51,123 bases of DNA from Bradyrhizobium lablabi (GCF_001440475.1 NZ_LLYB01000122.1:9265-60387), one strand, 5' to 3'. Positions 34,105 through 42,499 are shown, counted from the stretch's first letter. Notes: generated from the letters alone by a model not told the origin. Made by a program: numbers and translations.

Positions 34105-34128
34105 AAAAGCCCCTGCGGGGGCTTTTTT
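34105..34128 (+). terminator. Rho-independent terminator of petA-fbcH
   Basis: AAAAGCCCC (34105-34113) pairs with GGGGCTTTT (34118-34126) around TGCG, with six T in a row. It follows the fbcH stop by 24 bp. Confidence 0.92.
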
Positions 34129-34233
34129 GTTGTCTTCAAATGGGCGTGGGGGCGGTGGGGCGGCCGATTGCTTCCTGACCTCACAGCGGACAAGATGGCG
34201 GCCAATCAGCCCAACATCATTCCGGAGGAACTC

Positions 34234-34908
34234 ATGGGTACCAGCATCACCTTCAAGCGCCCGGACGGCAAGGATGCCAGCGGCTATCTCGCCAATGCGG
34301 CGCGCGGCAATGCGCCGGGCGTGGTCGTGATCCAGGAATGGTGGGGCCTTCAGGATCAGATCAAGGGCCTGTGCGACCGCTTTGCGGTGGCGGGCTTCGA
34401 TGCGCTGGCGCCCGATCTCTACAAGGGCACGGTGGTGCCGTATCACGACACGGATGCGGCCGGCCGCGAGATGAACTCGCTGGATTTCATGGACGCCACC
34501 ACGCAGACGGTGCGGGGCGCGGCACAATATCTGTCGCGCAACGGCGCCAAGGTCGGGCTGACCGGCTTCTGTCTCGGCGGCGCGGTGACGATCATCGGCG
34601 CCACCAAGATTCCGGAGCTCGCGGCCGGCGTCGTGTTCTACGGCATTCCGCCGGAGCAGGCGGCAAAGCCCGCAGACGTGAAGATCCCGCTGCAGGCGCA
34701 TTTTGCCAATAAGGACGACTGGTGCACACCGGAGGTGGTCAATGCCTTCGAGCAGGGCATGAAGGCCGCCGGCAAGTCGCTCGAACTGTTCCGCTATGAC
34801 GCCGAGCATGCGTTCGTCAACGAGCAGCGCCAATCCGTCCATGACCGCCAGGCCGCCGAACTGGCTTGGGGCAGGGCGACCGCGTTTTTCGCCAAGCATT
34901 TGGGATGA
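34234..34908 (+). CDS. Dienelactone hydrolase family protein
   Basis: A 224-residue alpha/beta hydrolase. The nucleophile Cys sits in GFCLGG (about residue 112). The acid is probably the Asp in NKDDWCTPE, and the catalytic His is in DAEHAFVNE (about residue 191). Family start VVVIQEWWGLQDQIKGLCDRFA is clear. The nucleophile being Cys rather than Ser is typical of dienelactone hydrolases; many members act on unknown esters or thioesters. ATG at 34234 is preferred because GGAGGA lies six bases upstream. No catechol-degradation genes are near. Confidence 0.9.
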   Translation: MGTSITFKRPDGKDASGYLANAARGNAPGVVVIQEWWGLQDQIKGLCDRFAVAGFDALAPDLYKGTVVPYHDTDAAGREMNSLDFMDATTQTVRGAAQYLSRNGAKVGLTGFCLGGAVTIIGATKIPELAAGVVFYGIPPEQAAKPADVKIPLQAHFANKDDWCTPEVVNAFEQGMKAAGKSLELFRYDAEHAFVNEQRQSVHDRQAAELAWGRATAFFAKHLG

Positions 34909-34916
34909 GATGCTTC

Positions 34917-35035
34917 CCGTCATTGCGAGCGCAGCGAAGCAATCCATGTTTCCACCTGCGGCGCGATGGGTTGCTTCGTCGCTTCCGCCTTCGCTCTTTG
35001 AGCTACGGCGGACAAGTCGCTCCTCGCAATGACGG
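34917..35035. repeat. Palindromic CATTGCGAG-type repeat (full copy)
   Basis: Arms CCGTCATTGCGAG (34917-34929) and CTCGCAATGACGG (35023-35035) are perfect 13-bp inverted repeats around a 93-bp middle with GCAGCGAAGCAATCCATG and GGTTGCTTCGTCGC. It fills the gap between the hydrolase and SDR genes. Confidence 0.9.
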
Positions 35036-35047
35036 TGGAGGCCGTGA

Positions 35048-35950
35048 ATGAAAATCTTCTGTACGGGCACGTCGGGCTATATCGGTGGGTCGGTTGCGAC
35101 TCATCTCGCAGCCGCCGGACATCACGTGACCGGATTGGTTCGCTCGCCCGAAAAGGCCGGCGCGGTTCGCGCGTTCGGTATCGAGCCGTTGATGGGCACG
35201 CTGGATGATGCCGACATTCTCGCGCGCGCCGCGCAGGCCGCCGACATCGTCGTCAATGCCGCGAGCGCCGATCACCGGGGAGCCGTAACCTCGCTGTTGG
35301 ACGCGCTCGCCGGAAGCGGCAAGCCGCTGATCCATACATCGGGATCGAGCATCGTCGGCACCCGCGCCCGCGGCGAACGCATCGACGCGGTTTTTGACGA
35401 GGACACGCCGGTTACCCCATCGTCCGCGCGCGCGGCGCGCGTTGCGCTCAACGAATTCATCCTTTCATACCGCGACAAGGGCTGTCGCCCGGTCATCATC
35501 TGCCCGAGTCTCATCTACGGCATCGGCCACGGGGCAGGGCGCGACAGCGTTCAGGTGCCGCTCTTGATCAAGCTCGCCAAAAAGCGCGGCAACGCGGCCC
35601 ATGCCGGGCCCGGCGAGAACATCTGGTCGAACGTGCACATCGACGATCTCGTGACGCTCTACGCACTTGCGATCGCGAAGGCGCCGGCAGGCAGCTTCTA
35701 TTTCGCCGAGAATGGCGAGAACTCGATGCGCGAGACGTGCGAGGCGATCAACCGCATGCTGGGATTTGCGGGGCCGCCGGCGGCGATGTCGATGCAGGAA
35801 GCCGCCGCCGAATGGGGCGAGGGCACGACCGAGGACACGATGGCGTCGAACAGCCGCGTGCGGGCCAAGCGTGCGCGGAACGAACTCGGCTGGCAGCCGA
35901 AGGCGCGCGGCCTGATCGAGGAGATCGAGCAGGGGTGTTATCGGGAGTAG
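35048..35950 (+). CDS. Extended SDR / NAD-dependent epimerase-like protein
   Basis: A 300-residue Rossmann-fold protein with the dinucleotide-binding G-T-S-G-Y-I-G-G at residues 7-14. It follows the atypical/extended SDR layout (VNAASADHRGAVTSLLDAL, then LIHTSGSSIVG, and SNVHIDDLVTLYALAI). The catalytic Y-x-x-x-K is not clear, so it may be an atypical NAD(P)-binding reductase rather than a sugar epimerase. The repeat element just upstream puts its ATG eleven bases after the repeat arm; promoter elements were not identified. Confidence 0.85.
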   Translation: MKIFCTGTSGYIGGSVATHLAAAGHHVTGLVRSPEKAGAVRAFGIEPLMGTLDDADILARAAQAADIVVNAASADHRGAVTSLLDALAGSGKPLIHTSGSSIVGTRARGERIDAVFDEDTPVTPSSARAARVALNEFILSYRDKGCRPVIICPSLIYGIGHGAGRDSVQVPLLIKLAKKRGNAAHAGPGENIWSNVHIDDLVTLYALAIAKAPAGSFYFAENGENSMRETCEAINRMLGFAGPPAAMSMQEAAAEWGEGTTEDTMASNSRVRAKRARNELGWQPKARGLIEEIEQGCYRE

Positions 35951-36004
35951 CGGCGCGCTCAACTGTCGTCCAGCTTTCGCAGGACCGACATTAGTGATGA
36001 GCCG

Positions 36005-37006
36005 CTACGAGCCTTGCTTGACCCCATCCCACCACGCGCACGTCCCCGACATCAGCTTGTAATTCCCCTCCATCACCTGCACCGGCGCGCGCAAGCCCGA
36101 AGCTGCCGCGCGCAGGCGCATCTCGCGGGCGACGGCGCGATCTTCCGGCGGCAGCCAGACGCGCTCATGGCCCCACAGGCTGGGGCCGTCATGCATCTCG
36201 ACCGGCTGCCAGGTCGCGGGATCGATCTCGCGGCCGCCCCAGCCGCATTCGATCATGAAGGATGACGGCGTCCTCGCGTAGAACGATGTCATGAAGTCGT
36301 TGGTGTGGCGGCCGAGCGTGACGCTGACGCGGCCTTCCTCCGTCTGCGCGATGTCGTAGCACTGGCCGACATCGTCGAGCGAGAACAGCTCCACCATCAA
36401 ATGATGCATGCCGTTTTTGCCGGTCTCGATCAGCGCGAGGCTGTGGTGGCGGGCGTTGACGTGGAAGAAGTAGGCGCGGAACGGTTTTGAAATGTAGTCG
36501 GAAAGGCCGAAGCCGAGCACGCCGACATAGAACGCCATGACAGGCTCGATATTCTCGACCGTCAGCACGGCATGCCCGAGCCCAAGCGGGCCGGTGCGGA
36601 ATCCGGAGATCGAACGGCCCGGGACGAACGGCGTGTCGTCGATCTCGGCACCGTAAAATGCCTCCAGTCGGTTGCCGGCGGGATCGTGGAACGAAATCAG
36701 GCGGCGCACGCGCCTGGCATCGGCCAGCGTCTGCGGTTCGGCCACCACATGCACGCCGGCTGCTTCCAGCCGCGCCGCCAGCGCGTCCAGCGCCGCAGCG
36801 TCTGCGACCTCCCACCCGAAGAAACGCGTGCCTTCGCCCATCGCACGGTCGATGACGATGCGCTGCTTGCGGTCGTCCATCCGGAACGCCAGCAGCGAGT
36901 TGCCGCGCTCGACCGCCTGTAGCCCGACGAGGCCGGTCCCGAACTGCCGCCAGTCCTCGAGGTTATCAGCTCCGAAGCCCGCATATCCCAGACCCAGCAG
37001 TGCCAT
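36005..37006 (-). CDS. VOC-family extradiol-dioxygenase-like protein
   Basis: A 333-residue protein of two VOC (bleomycin-resistance/dioxygenase) modules, the arrangement of type I extradiol ring-cleavage dioxygenases (BphC-like). The C-terminal module keeps the 2-His-1-Glu iron ligands: His in LGLGHAVLTVEN (about residue 148), His in GMHHLMVELFS (about residue 207) and Glu in SFMIECGWGG (about residue 257). It may cleave a catecholic ring. ATG at 37006 has GGAGGT upstream (in the ATGGAGGTAACG just before it) and is preferred to the ATG at 37018. No other aromatic-degradation gene is adjacent. Confidence 0.85.
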   Translation of the reverse strand: MALLGLGYAGFGADNLEDWRQFGTGLVGLQAVERGNSLLAFRMDDRKQRIVIDRAMGEGTRFFGWEVADAAALDALAARLEAAGVHVVAEPQTLADARRVRRLISFHDPAGNRLEAFYGAEIDDTPFVPGRSISGFRTGPLGLGHAVLTVENIEPVMAFYVGVLGFGLSDYISKPFRAYFFHVNARHHSLALIETGKNGMHHLMVELFSLDDVGQCYDIAQTEEGRVSVTLGRHTNDFMTSFYARTPSSFMIECGWGGREIDPATWQPVEMHDGPSLWGHERVWLPPEDRAVAREMRLRAAASGLRAPVQVMEGNYKLMSGTCAWWDGVKQGS

Positions 37007-37134
37007 CGTTACCTCCATAATCTGCAGTCTTTGCGCGTTGAAGGCGCCGCTGCTTGCTCAAATCCTACGCAAATTTGACGTTGCCCGACACCCAAAGTTG
37101 AGCCGCCGGACGGGCGTTCCGGCCGGTCCGTCCC

Positions 37135-37163
37135 TTGACATCGCGCCCGCCGGATGGTGATTA
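37135..37163 (+). promoter_or_regulatory. Predicted sigma-70 promoter of trpL-trpEG
   Basis: TTGACA (37135-37140), 17-bp spacer, TGATTA (37158-37163). A start 7-8 bases after the -10 box would fall at 37170-37171, on the A of the trpL ATG, so the leader would be leaderless. This agrees with the Sinorhizobium trpL arrangement. Confidence 0.6.
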
Positions 37164-37170
37164 GGTTCCC

Positions 37171-37218
37171 ATGAGCACCGTCGTTACCCCCTCCCGTCTC
37201 TGGTGGCGCACCTCCTAA
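37171..37218 (+). CDS. trpL: Tryptophan leader peptide
   Basis: A 15-codon reading frame MSTVVTPSRLWWRTS with two consecutive Trp codons (TGG TGG at 37201-37206) just before the stop, located 118 bp upstream of the trpEG start. That is the classic sensing device for tryptophan attenuation. The sequence is too short for routine gene callers. It has no ribosome binding site and the predicted transcription start lies on its ATG. In Sinorhizobium the attenuated RNA (rnTrpL) and peptide act also in trans; whether that holds here is unknown. Confidence 0.85.
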   Translation: MSTVVTPSRLWWRTS

Positions 37219-37250
37219 AAGAGGTGGCCGGTGCGATTTCATTTTTTCAA
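37205..37250 (+). promoter_or_regulatory. Attenuator hairpins of trpEG
   Basis: CACCTC (37209-37214) pairs with GAGGTG (37221-37226), extended by GGC/GCC. CGCACC (37207-37212) can instead pair with GGTGCG (37230-37235), which lies shortly before a six-T run (37242-37247). The two pairings share CACC and exclude each other, as expected for an antiterminator/terminator switch coupled to ribosome stalling at the Trp codons. Confidence 0.6.
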
Positions 37251-37335
37251 TCGTCGAAGGTCGCCATCGCAGTGCGACGGTCCCCTTCGTTTGTCCTGTG
37301 TGGCGCTCCCTGGCGAAGTTTCGTAAGAGGATCAC

Positions 37336-39492
37336 ATGAACAGGACAGCCTTCTCCCTGCCCGAGCACAGTGAATACCGGACCAGCGGCGGCCTGGCGAT
37401 TTCGCGCACCGTCGAGCAGTTCACCGGCAATGCCAAGCGCCTCGACGACCTGATCGAACTGCTCGACCGCCGCCGCGGTGTCGTGCTGTCCTCCGGCACC
37501 ACGGTGCCGGGCCGCTACGAGAGCTTCGACCTCGGCTTTGCCGATCCGCCGCTGGTGCTGGAAACCGTCGGCGCGAACTTTTCGCTGACCGCATTGAATG
37601 CACGCGGCGAGGTGCTGATCGCCTTCCTCGGCGACGTGCTGCGCGAGCCCTGCGTGGTGATCTCGGAAAAAAGCCCGACGCGGCTCGCCGGCCACATCAT
37701 CCGCGGCGCCGCGCCGGTCGAGGAAGACCAGCGCACCCGCCGCGCCAGCGTGATGTCGCTGGTGCGCGATCTCGTCGCCGCCTTGGCAGCCAATGACGAT
37801 CCGCTGCTTGGCCTGTTCGGCGCCTTTGCATACGACCTCGTGTTTCAGATCGAGGACCTCGTGCAGAAGCGCGCCCGCGAAGCCGATCAGCGCGACATCG
37901 TGCTCTACGTGCCGGATCGCCTGCTGGCCTATGACCGCGCCACCGGCCGCGGCGTGGTGCTGAGCTACGATTTTTCCTGGAAGGGAAAATCCACCCAAGG
38001 TTTGCCGCGCGATACCGCCAAGAGCGTCTACGCGAAGACGCCGCGGCAGGGCTTTGCCGATCACGCGCCCGGCGAATATCAGGCGACGGTGGAGGTCGCG
38101 CGCGCGGCGTTCGCGCGCGGCGATCTGTTCGAGGCGGTGCCGGGTCAGTTGTTCGCCGAGCCCTGCGAGCGTTCGCCCGCCGAAGTGTTCCAGCGGCTCT
38201 GTCGCATCAACCCGTCGCCCTATGGCGCGCTGATGAATCTCGGCGACGGCGAATTTTTGGTCTCGGCCTCGCCGGAAATGTTCGTGCGTTCCGATGGCCG
38301 CCGCGTCGAGACCTGCCCGATCTCGGGCACGATCGCGCGCGGCGTCGATGCGATCGGCGATGCCGAGCAGATCCGGCAATTGCTGAACTCGGAAAAGGAC
38401 GAGTTCGAACTCAACATGTGCACCGACGTCGACCGCAACGACAAGGCGCGCGTCTGCGTGCCCGGCACGATCAAGGTGCTGGCGCGGCGGCAGATCGAGA
38501 CCTATTCGAAACTGTTCCATACCGTCGATCATGTCGAAGGCATGCTGCGGCCGGGCTTCGATGCGCTCGACGCCTTCCTGACCCACGCCTGGGCGGTGAC
38601 GGTGACAGGCGCGCCGAAATTGTGGGCGATGCAGTTCGTCGAGGACAATGAGCGTTCGTCGCGGCGCTGGTATGCCGGCGCGATCGGCGCGGTGAATTTC
38701 GACGGCAGCATCAATACCGGGCTCACCATCCGCACCATCCGCATGAAGGACGGGCTGGCCGAAGTGCGCGTCGGCGCCACCTGCCTTTTCGATTCGGATC
38801 CAGCCGCGGAAGACCGCGAGTGCCAGGTCAAGGCCGCCGCGCTGTTCCAGGCGCTGCGCGGCGATGCGCCAAAGCCGCTCTCGACCTTCGCACCCGACGC
38901 CACCGGCTCGGGCCGCAAGGTGCTGCTGATCGATCACGACGACAGCTTTGTGCATATGCTCGCGGATTATTTCCGGCAGGTCGGCGCCAATGTCACCGTG
39001 GTTCGGCACGTGCACGCGCAGGAGATGCTGAAGAAGAACTGGGATCTGCTGGTACTCTCGCCGGGTCCAGGCCGGCCGGAGGACTTTGGAATCTCCAAGA
39101 CCATTGGAACGGCGCTCGACCGGAAGCTTCCGATCTTCGGCGTCTGTCTCGGCGTTCAGGCGATCGGCGAATATTTCGGCGGCCAGCTCGGCCAGCTCAC
39201 CCAGCCTGCGCATGGTCGCCCCTCGCGGGTTCAGGTGCGGGGCGGGCGCTTGATGCAGAACCTGCCAAATGAGATCGTGATCGGCCGCTATCATTCGCTC
39301 TATGTCGAGCGCGACAGCGTGCCCGATGTGCTCGAAGTCACCGCGACCACCGAGGACGGCGTCGCGATGGCGATTGAACACAAGACCTTGCCGGTAGGCG
39401 GCGTGCAGTTTCATCCGGAGTCGCTGATGTCGCTCGGCGGCGAGGTGGGGCTGCGGATCGTGGAAAATGCGTTTCGGCTGAATGCGAATTGA
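37336..39492 (+). CDS. trpEG: Anthranilate synthase, fused TrpE-TrpG
   Basis: A 718-residue bifunctional enzyme converting chorismate and glutamine to anthranilate, first step of tryptophan synthesis. Residues about 1-510 are TrpE (chorismate-binding blocks GTIARGVDAIGDAEQIRQLL, DEFELNMCTDVDRNDKARVC and AVTVTGAPKLWAMQFVE). Residues about 530-718 are the TrpG glutaminase with Cys604 in FGVCLGVQ and the GVQFHPES His/Glu. The fusion is the norm in Rhizobiales. The tryptophan leader upstream provides attenuation. Confidence 0.97.
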   Translation: MNRTAFSLPEHSEYRTSGGLAISRTVEQFTGNAKRLDDLIELLDRRRGVVLSSGTTVPGRYESFDLGFADPPLVLETVGANFSLTALNARGEVLIAFLGDVLREPCVVISEKSPTRLAGHIIRGAAPVEEDQRTRRASVMSLVRDLVAALAANDDPLLGLFGAFAYDLVFQIEDLVQKRAREADQRDIVLYVPDRLLAYDRATGRGVVLSYDFSWKGKSTQGLPRDTAKSVYAKTPRQGFADHAPGEYQATVEVARAAFARGDLFEAVPGQLFAEPCERSPAEVFQRLCRINPSPYGALMNLGDGEFLVSASPEMFVRSDGRRVETCPISGTIARGVDAIGDAEQIRQLLNSEKDEFELNMCTDVDRNDKARVCVPGTIKVLARRQIETYSKLFHTVDHVEGMLRPGFDALDAFLTHAWAVTVTGAPKLWAMQFVEDNERSSRRWYAGAIGAVNFDGSINTGLTIRTIRMKDGLAEVRVGATCLFDSDPAAEDRECQVKAAALFQALRGDAPKPLSTFAPDATGSGRKVLLIDHDDSFVHMLADYFRQVGANVTVVRHVHAQEMLKKNWDLLVLSPGPGRPEDFGISKTIGTALDRKLPIFGVCLGVQAIGEYFGGQLGQLTQPAHGRPSRVQVRGGRLMQNLPNEIVIGRYHSLYVERDSVPDVLEVTATTEDGVAMAIEHKTLPVGGVQFHPESLMSLGGEVGLRIVENAFRLNAN

Positions 39493-39496
39493 AGGC

Positions 39497-39582
39497 CCGT
39501 CATTGCGAGGAGCCAAGCGACGAAGCAATCCATATCCTGTTCGTGGCACGATGGATTGCTTCGCTACGCTCGTAGTGATGTA
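39497..39582. repeat. CATTGCGAG-type repeat, degenerate right arm
   Basis: Left arm CCGTCATTGCGAGGAG (39497-39512), followed by CAAGCGACGAAGCAATCC. The right half is GGATTGCTTCGCTACGCTCG then TAGTGATG, an eroded version of the usual CGCAATGACG arm. It separates trpEG from apt. Confidence 0.8.
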
Positions 39583-39610
39583 GGAAAAATCGAAAGCGAG
39601 ATTAATACCG

Positions 39611-40150
<540 letters not shown>

Positions 40151-40161
40151 GCTTTTTACCT

Positions 40162-40267
40162 CGTCATTCCAGGATACGCCTCTTGGCGCAGGCCCGGAAT
40201 GCGTGGCGTCACCAACTCTGCGTCCTGACGGATTCCGGGTTCTCGCTTCGCGAGCCCCGGAATGACG
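40162..40267. repeat. CGTCATTCC-type palindromic repeat
   Basis: Arms CGTCATTCC (40162-40170) and GGAATGACG (40259-40267) with inner partial palindromes (GGCCCGGAATGCGTGGCGTC, then GGGTTCTCGCTTCGCGAGCCCCGG). It may stop the apt transcript. It is a different family from the CATTGCGAG elements. Confidence 0.8.
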
Positions 40268-40579
40268 ACTGAGCATGCTGCCCGAGGTTTGCTTGAAATT
40301 GCTCGCCTTTGACGCCCTGCGCCGTCGCCTCCGGTTTGCGGTGCCTGTGCGCAGCCTGTGCCGGCATTATGACGCGGTCGAGGTCGAGCCGATGCCGTGC
40401 GATCGATCTGGTGACACCTAGCGTCTGCTCTGAGGCGTATCCCGGAAAACGTTCGTTCGCGCTGAAGCTTGCCGCTTTTGATCCCCAGCCGACCTGCGTT
40501 GATCTAAATCAAAACGTGTGGGAGGGATCGCGTTCTAGTTTACGGAACTGCAGCGCTCAGTGGCAAAAGGAGGTGCGTG
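40268..40579. other. Intergenic stretch with FixK box, no convincing gene
   Basis: It holds a 48-codon open frame (40275-40421, starts MLPEVCLKLLAFDALRRRLR) of unclear reality with no ribosome binding site, and the FixK/FNR-type box at 40499-40512. A longer frame 40309-40704 overlaps the SHOCT gene out of phase and looks spurious. Confidence 0.5.
40499..40512 (+). promoter_or_regulatory. FixK/FNR-type box
   Basis: TTGATCTAAATCAA, a TTGAT-N4-ATCAA palindrome that fits the FNR/FixK2 consensus. Its centre is 74.5 bp upstream of the SHOCT protein ATG at 40580. Activation from a position about 41.5 bp before the transcription start would put the start near 40547. Oxygen-limited induction is predicted. 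Confidence 0.75.
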
Positions 40580-40963
40580 ATGTTCTTCTTTCAGGAGGGC
40601 TTCACTTATCGAAATTTCCTGCTGGACGTCCTCACGATATTCTTCTTCGTCGTATGGTTCTGGCTGATCATTACTGTTGCTTCCGATCTGTTCCGACGCC
40701 ATGACGTCTCTGGCTGGGTCAAGGCAATATGGGTGATAGGATGGATCGTATTTCCATTCATTTTCATGCTCGCATACTTGATCTGGCACGGAAGAGGCAT
40801 GGCGGAGCGTAACCTGCAACGCGCTCAGCAGGCGCGCGACGAACTCAGGAGCGTAGTTGGTTTCAGCATCGCAGATGAAATCGAAAAGCTCGGTCGGCTG
40901 AAACAGGCAGGGTCGATCAGCGATGCCGAGTTTGCGCGACTGCGCGCTCGGCTTGTGCAGTAA
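40580..40963 (+). CDS. Membrane protein with SHOCT domain
   Basis: A 127-residue protein (ATG 40580, preceded by AAGGAGG). Two membrane helices (FFVVWFWLIITVASDLF and IWVIGWIVFPFIFMLAYLIW, the pattern of a phospholipase-D-nuclease-like N-terminal membrane domain) precede a coiled region and a C-terminal SHOCT motif (IADEIEKLGRLKQAGSISDAEFARLRARLVQ contains E-x-x-K-L-x-x-L, about residues 97-127). SHOCT domains often mediate oligomerisation. The FixK-type box upstream suggests expression under low oxygen. No known partner is adjacent. Confidence 0.85.
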   Translation: MFFFQEGFTYRNFLLDVLTIFFFVVWFWLIITVASDLFRRHDVSGWVKAIWVIGWIVFPFIFMLAYLIWHGRGMAERNLQRAQQARDELRSVVGFSIADEIEKLGRLKQAGSISDAEFARLRARLVQ

Positions 40964-41396
40964 TGCTGTTCGGTTCTTCCTTCCGCTGATTATCCCTTGC
41001 TGTGCTGCATGCGGGTTCTGCGGCATAGCTCCGCAACAGCGCTCTACGCTTGATGAGCTTCGTCGCTATCCAACGCACACACATCTTCTTGGCGATGCTT
41101 GGCATTTCATGATCGCTATTGACCTAAGTCAATAACAGGCGGCAGACGCGGGCCACTCAGGCTGGGAGCGTGGAGGTGCTGACGTACACAAAGACGCCGG
41201 TGTTGGTGTGCCGGTGAATGTGGCTGCTCGATTGGCGCACTTTTGCTGACCGTAACCGGCGGCAGTCAGTTGGCCCCTTCGTGCCGGTCAAATTGTTAGG
41301 CATCGGATGTTCCCCGAATGCGCCGCTCATTCCCGACGGGTTGATCCCGTGCACAATCGCTGATGGGTTTCGCTGCGCTCTACCCATCCTGCAGGA
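40964..41396. other. Intergenic stretch with FNR-type box and repeats
   Basis: No convincing gene. It contains TTGACCTAAGTCAA at 41119-41132 and, at 41337-41400, a dispersed Bradyrhizobium-style stretch ATGGGTTTCGCTGCGCTCTA CCCATCC. Frames at 40923-41135 and 41218-41469 lack family features. Confidence 0.5.
41119..41132. promoter_or_regulatory. Orphan FNR/NNR-type box
   Basis: TTGACCTAAGTCAA, perfect TTGAC-N4-GTCAA palindrome of the Crp/FNR family. It is 156 bp downstream of the SHOCT gene stop, and no plus- or minus-strand gene begins at a fitting distance. It may drive an RNA or be the remnant of a lost gene. Confidence 0.55.
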
Positions 41397-41729
41397 TCAC
41401 ACCACCTCGGCGCCGAACTGCAACCGCCAATGCACTGCGCGCTCCTTCAAAAGCCCGTCGCGGACATAGGGCGTCTCTTCCTCATCCAGCCGCTCGCATT
41501 CCTCGAATGCAAAACTGTCCGGCCCATGCGTCGTCCATGCGGCCTGCAGGCTGCGGCAGGGGTGGCTGCCCTGGCGCAGGGAGAACCAGATCCGGTTCTG
41601 GATTTTTTCCAGGTTGGGTGCCTGGCCGACCCACGTCTCGGCGGTCGCCGCGCAGCGGATCAGAAATATTCCCGCAATGGTCTTCTGCTCGTTGAAGGCG
41701 GCGATGGCGGCCTTTCTGGCTGATGTCAC
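41397..41729 (-). CDS. GIY-YIG nuclease-family small protein
   Basis: A 110-residue protein from GTG at 41729 (begins VTSARKAAIAAFNEQKTIAG). The pattern AGIFLIRCAATAETWVGQ is the GIY-YIG-like entry strand with altered residues (G-I-F and W-V-G for GIY and YIG), then NRIWFSLRQGSHPCRSLQAAW. The catalytic Arg (R in NRIW) and a later Glu may be retained. Such proteins in Bradyrhizobium are usually annotated GIY-YIG nuclease family, but no activity is established. The stop is close to the ParA-like pair upstream on the same strand. Confidence 0.75.
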   Translation of the reverse strand: MTSARKAAIAAFNEQKTIAGIFLIRCAATAETWVGQAPNLEKIQNRIWFSLRQGSHPCRSLQAAWTTHGPDSFAFEECERLDEEETPYVRDGLLKERAVHWRLQFGAEVV

Positions 41730-41809
41730 GGGAGCCTCGCGGGGAAGGGTCTGGTCTGCCGAGGCACTAACAGAGTGGCCGTACGTCGTCAATATTATCC
41801 GGGTAAAAA

Positions 41810-42499
41810 TTATCGGCCTTGCGAGGGTTTTGCGGCCGCAGCGAGCAGGCTCAGCTCGAGCTCGCGAAAGCTGGTGTAGTTCCGGCGGATCCACTGGTGC
41901 AGCTCGGTCGAGGAGTCCCGCTCGTGGCGCAAATAGTCGGTGAAGGAGAAGGTCACCCGGCCGATATAGGTCTTCAGGAACGAGGGCAGCGCCGTGATCC
42001 GCAGCACCCGTCCGGTGTCCATCTCGGCCGGCAGCTCGCCGCGCACCACATATTCATTGTCGATCGTGACCAGCGCCTTCGGCGGGATCTGTTCCTGCAA
42101 CATCGGATAGCTGCGCGCGGAAACGCGGTCGGTGTCGGCGATGAACAGGATGGTCGGCGCCACGCCCCGCCGCTCGGCCTCCTTCAGGAAACCGATCTCG
42201 TGGATCATCTTGAAGAACTCGTCGAACGCATGAAAGCCGAGGTCGACGACCTTGGCGATGTCGTCGTTGACGATCAGGCGGTCCATCAGCTGCATCTTGC
42301 CATAGGTGTCCATGACATCGGCCGTCTCGGTGAGGCGCGGCAGATATTCGAGCAGCGATGGTTCCTTTAGGTTGATGTCGAAGGAGCACACCGAACCGTT
42401 CTTCAAAAGCAGGAACTCGCTCAACAGGCGCGCGAGCAGCGTCTTGCCGACCAGCGGTCGGGGCGAGCAGATGATGTAAACAGGCGTTGAACTCATCAC
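41810..42499 (-). CDS. ParA/MinD-like P-loop ATPase, second gene of a tandem pair
   Basis: A 229-residue P-loop protein. Walker A is degenerate, PLVGKTLLAR (about residues 16-25), with the Lys and Thr kept but the second Gly-Gly and the ParA-type first Lys missing. Later blocks resemble ParA folds loosely (KVVDLGFHAFDEFFK, TILFIADTDRVSARSY). An ATG at 42496 (MSSTPVYI) is an alternative start. It lies 56 bp downstream of another ParA-like gene. It may bind but not hydrolyse ATP in a partnership with that protein. The function is unknown. Confidence 0.75.
   Translation of the reverse strand: MMSSTPVYIICSPRPLVGKTLLARLLSEFLLLKNGSVCSFDINLKEPSLLEYLPRLTETADVMDTYGKMQLMDRLIVNDDIAKVVDLGFHAFDEFFKMIHEIGFLKEAERRGVAPTILFIADTDRVSARSYPMLQEQIPPKALVTIDNEYVVRGELPAEMDTGRVLRITALPSFLKTYIGRVTFSFTDYLRHERDSSTELHQWIRRNYTSFRELELSLLAAAAKPSQGR

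Noticed and set aside
37009..39549. An 846-residue minus-strand frame over trpEG
   Set aside because: Shadow frame of trpEG; composition (His/Arg/Ala/Gln-rich) and absence of any domain fit antisense reading of GC-rich DNA.
40309..40704. A 131-residue plus-strand frame after apt
   Set aside because: Overlaps the well-supported SHOCT gene out of phase, lacks a ribosome binding site and has a random Cys/Arg/Ser composition.
40923..41135. A 70-residue plus-strand frame with Cys pairs downstream of the SHOCT gene
   Set aside because: No ribosome binding site, starts inside the SHOCT gene and ends across the FNR-type palindrome.
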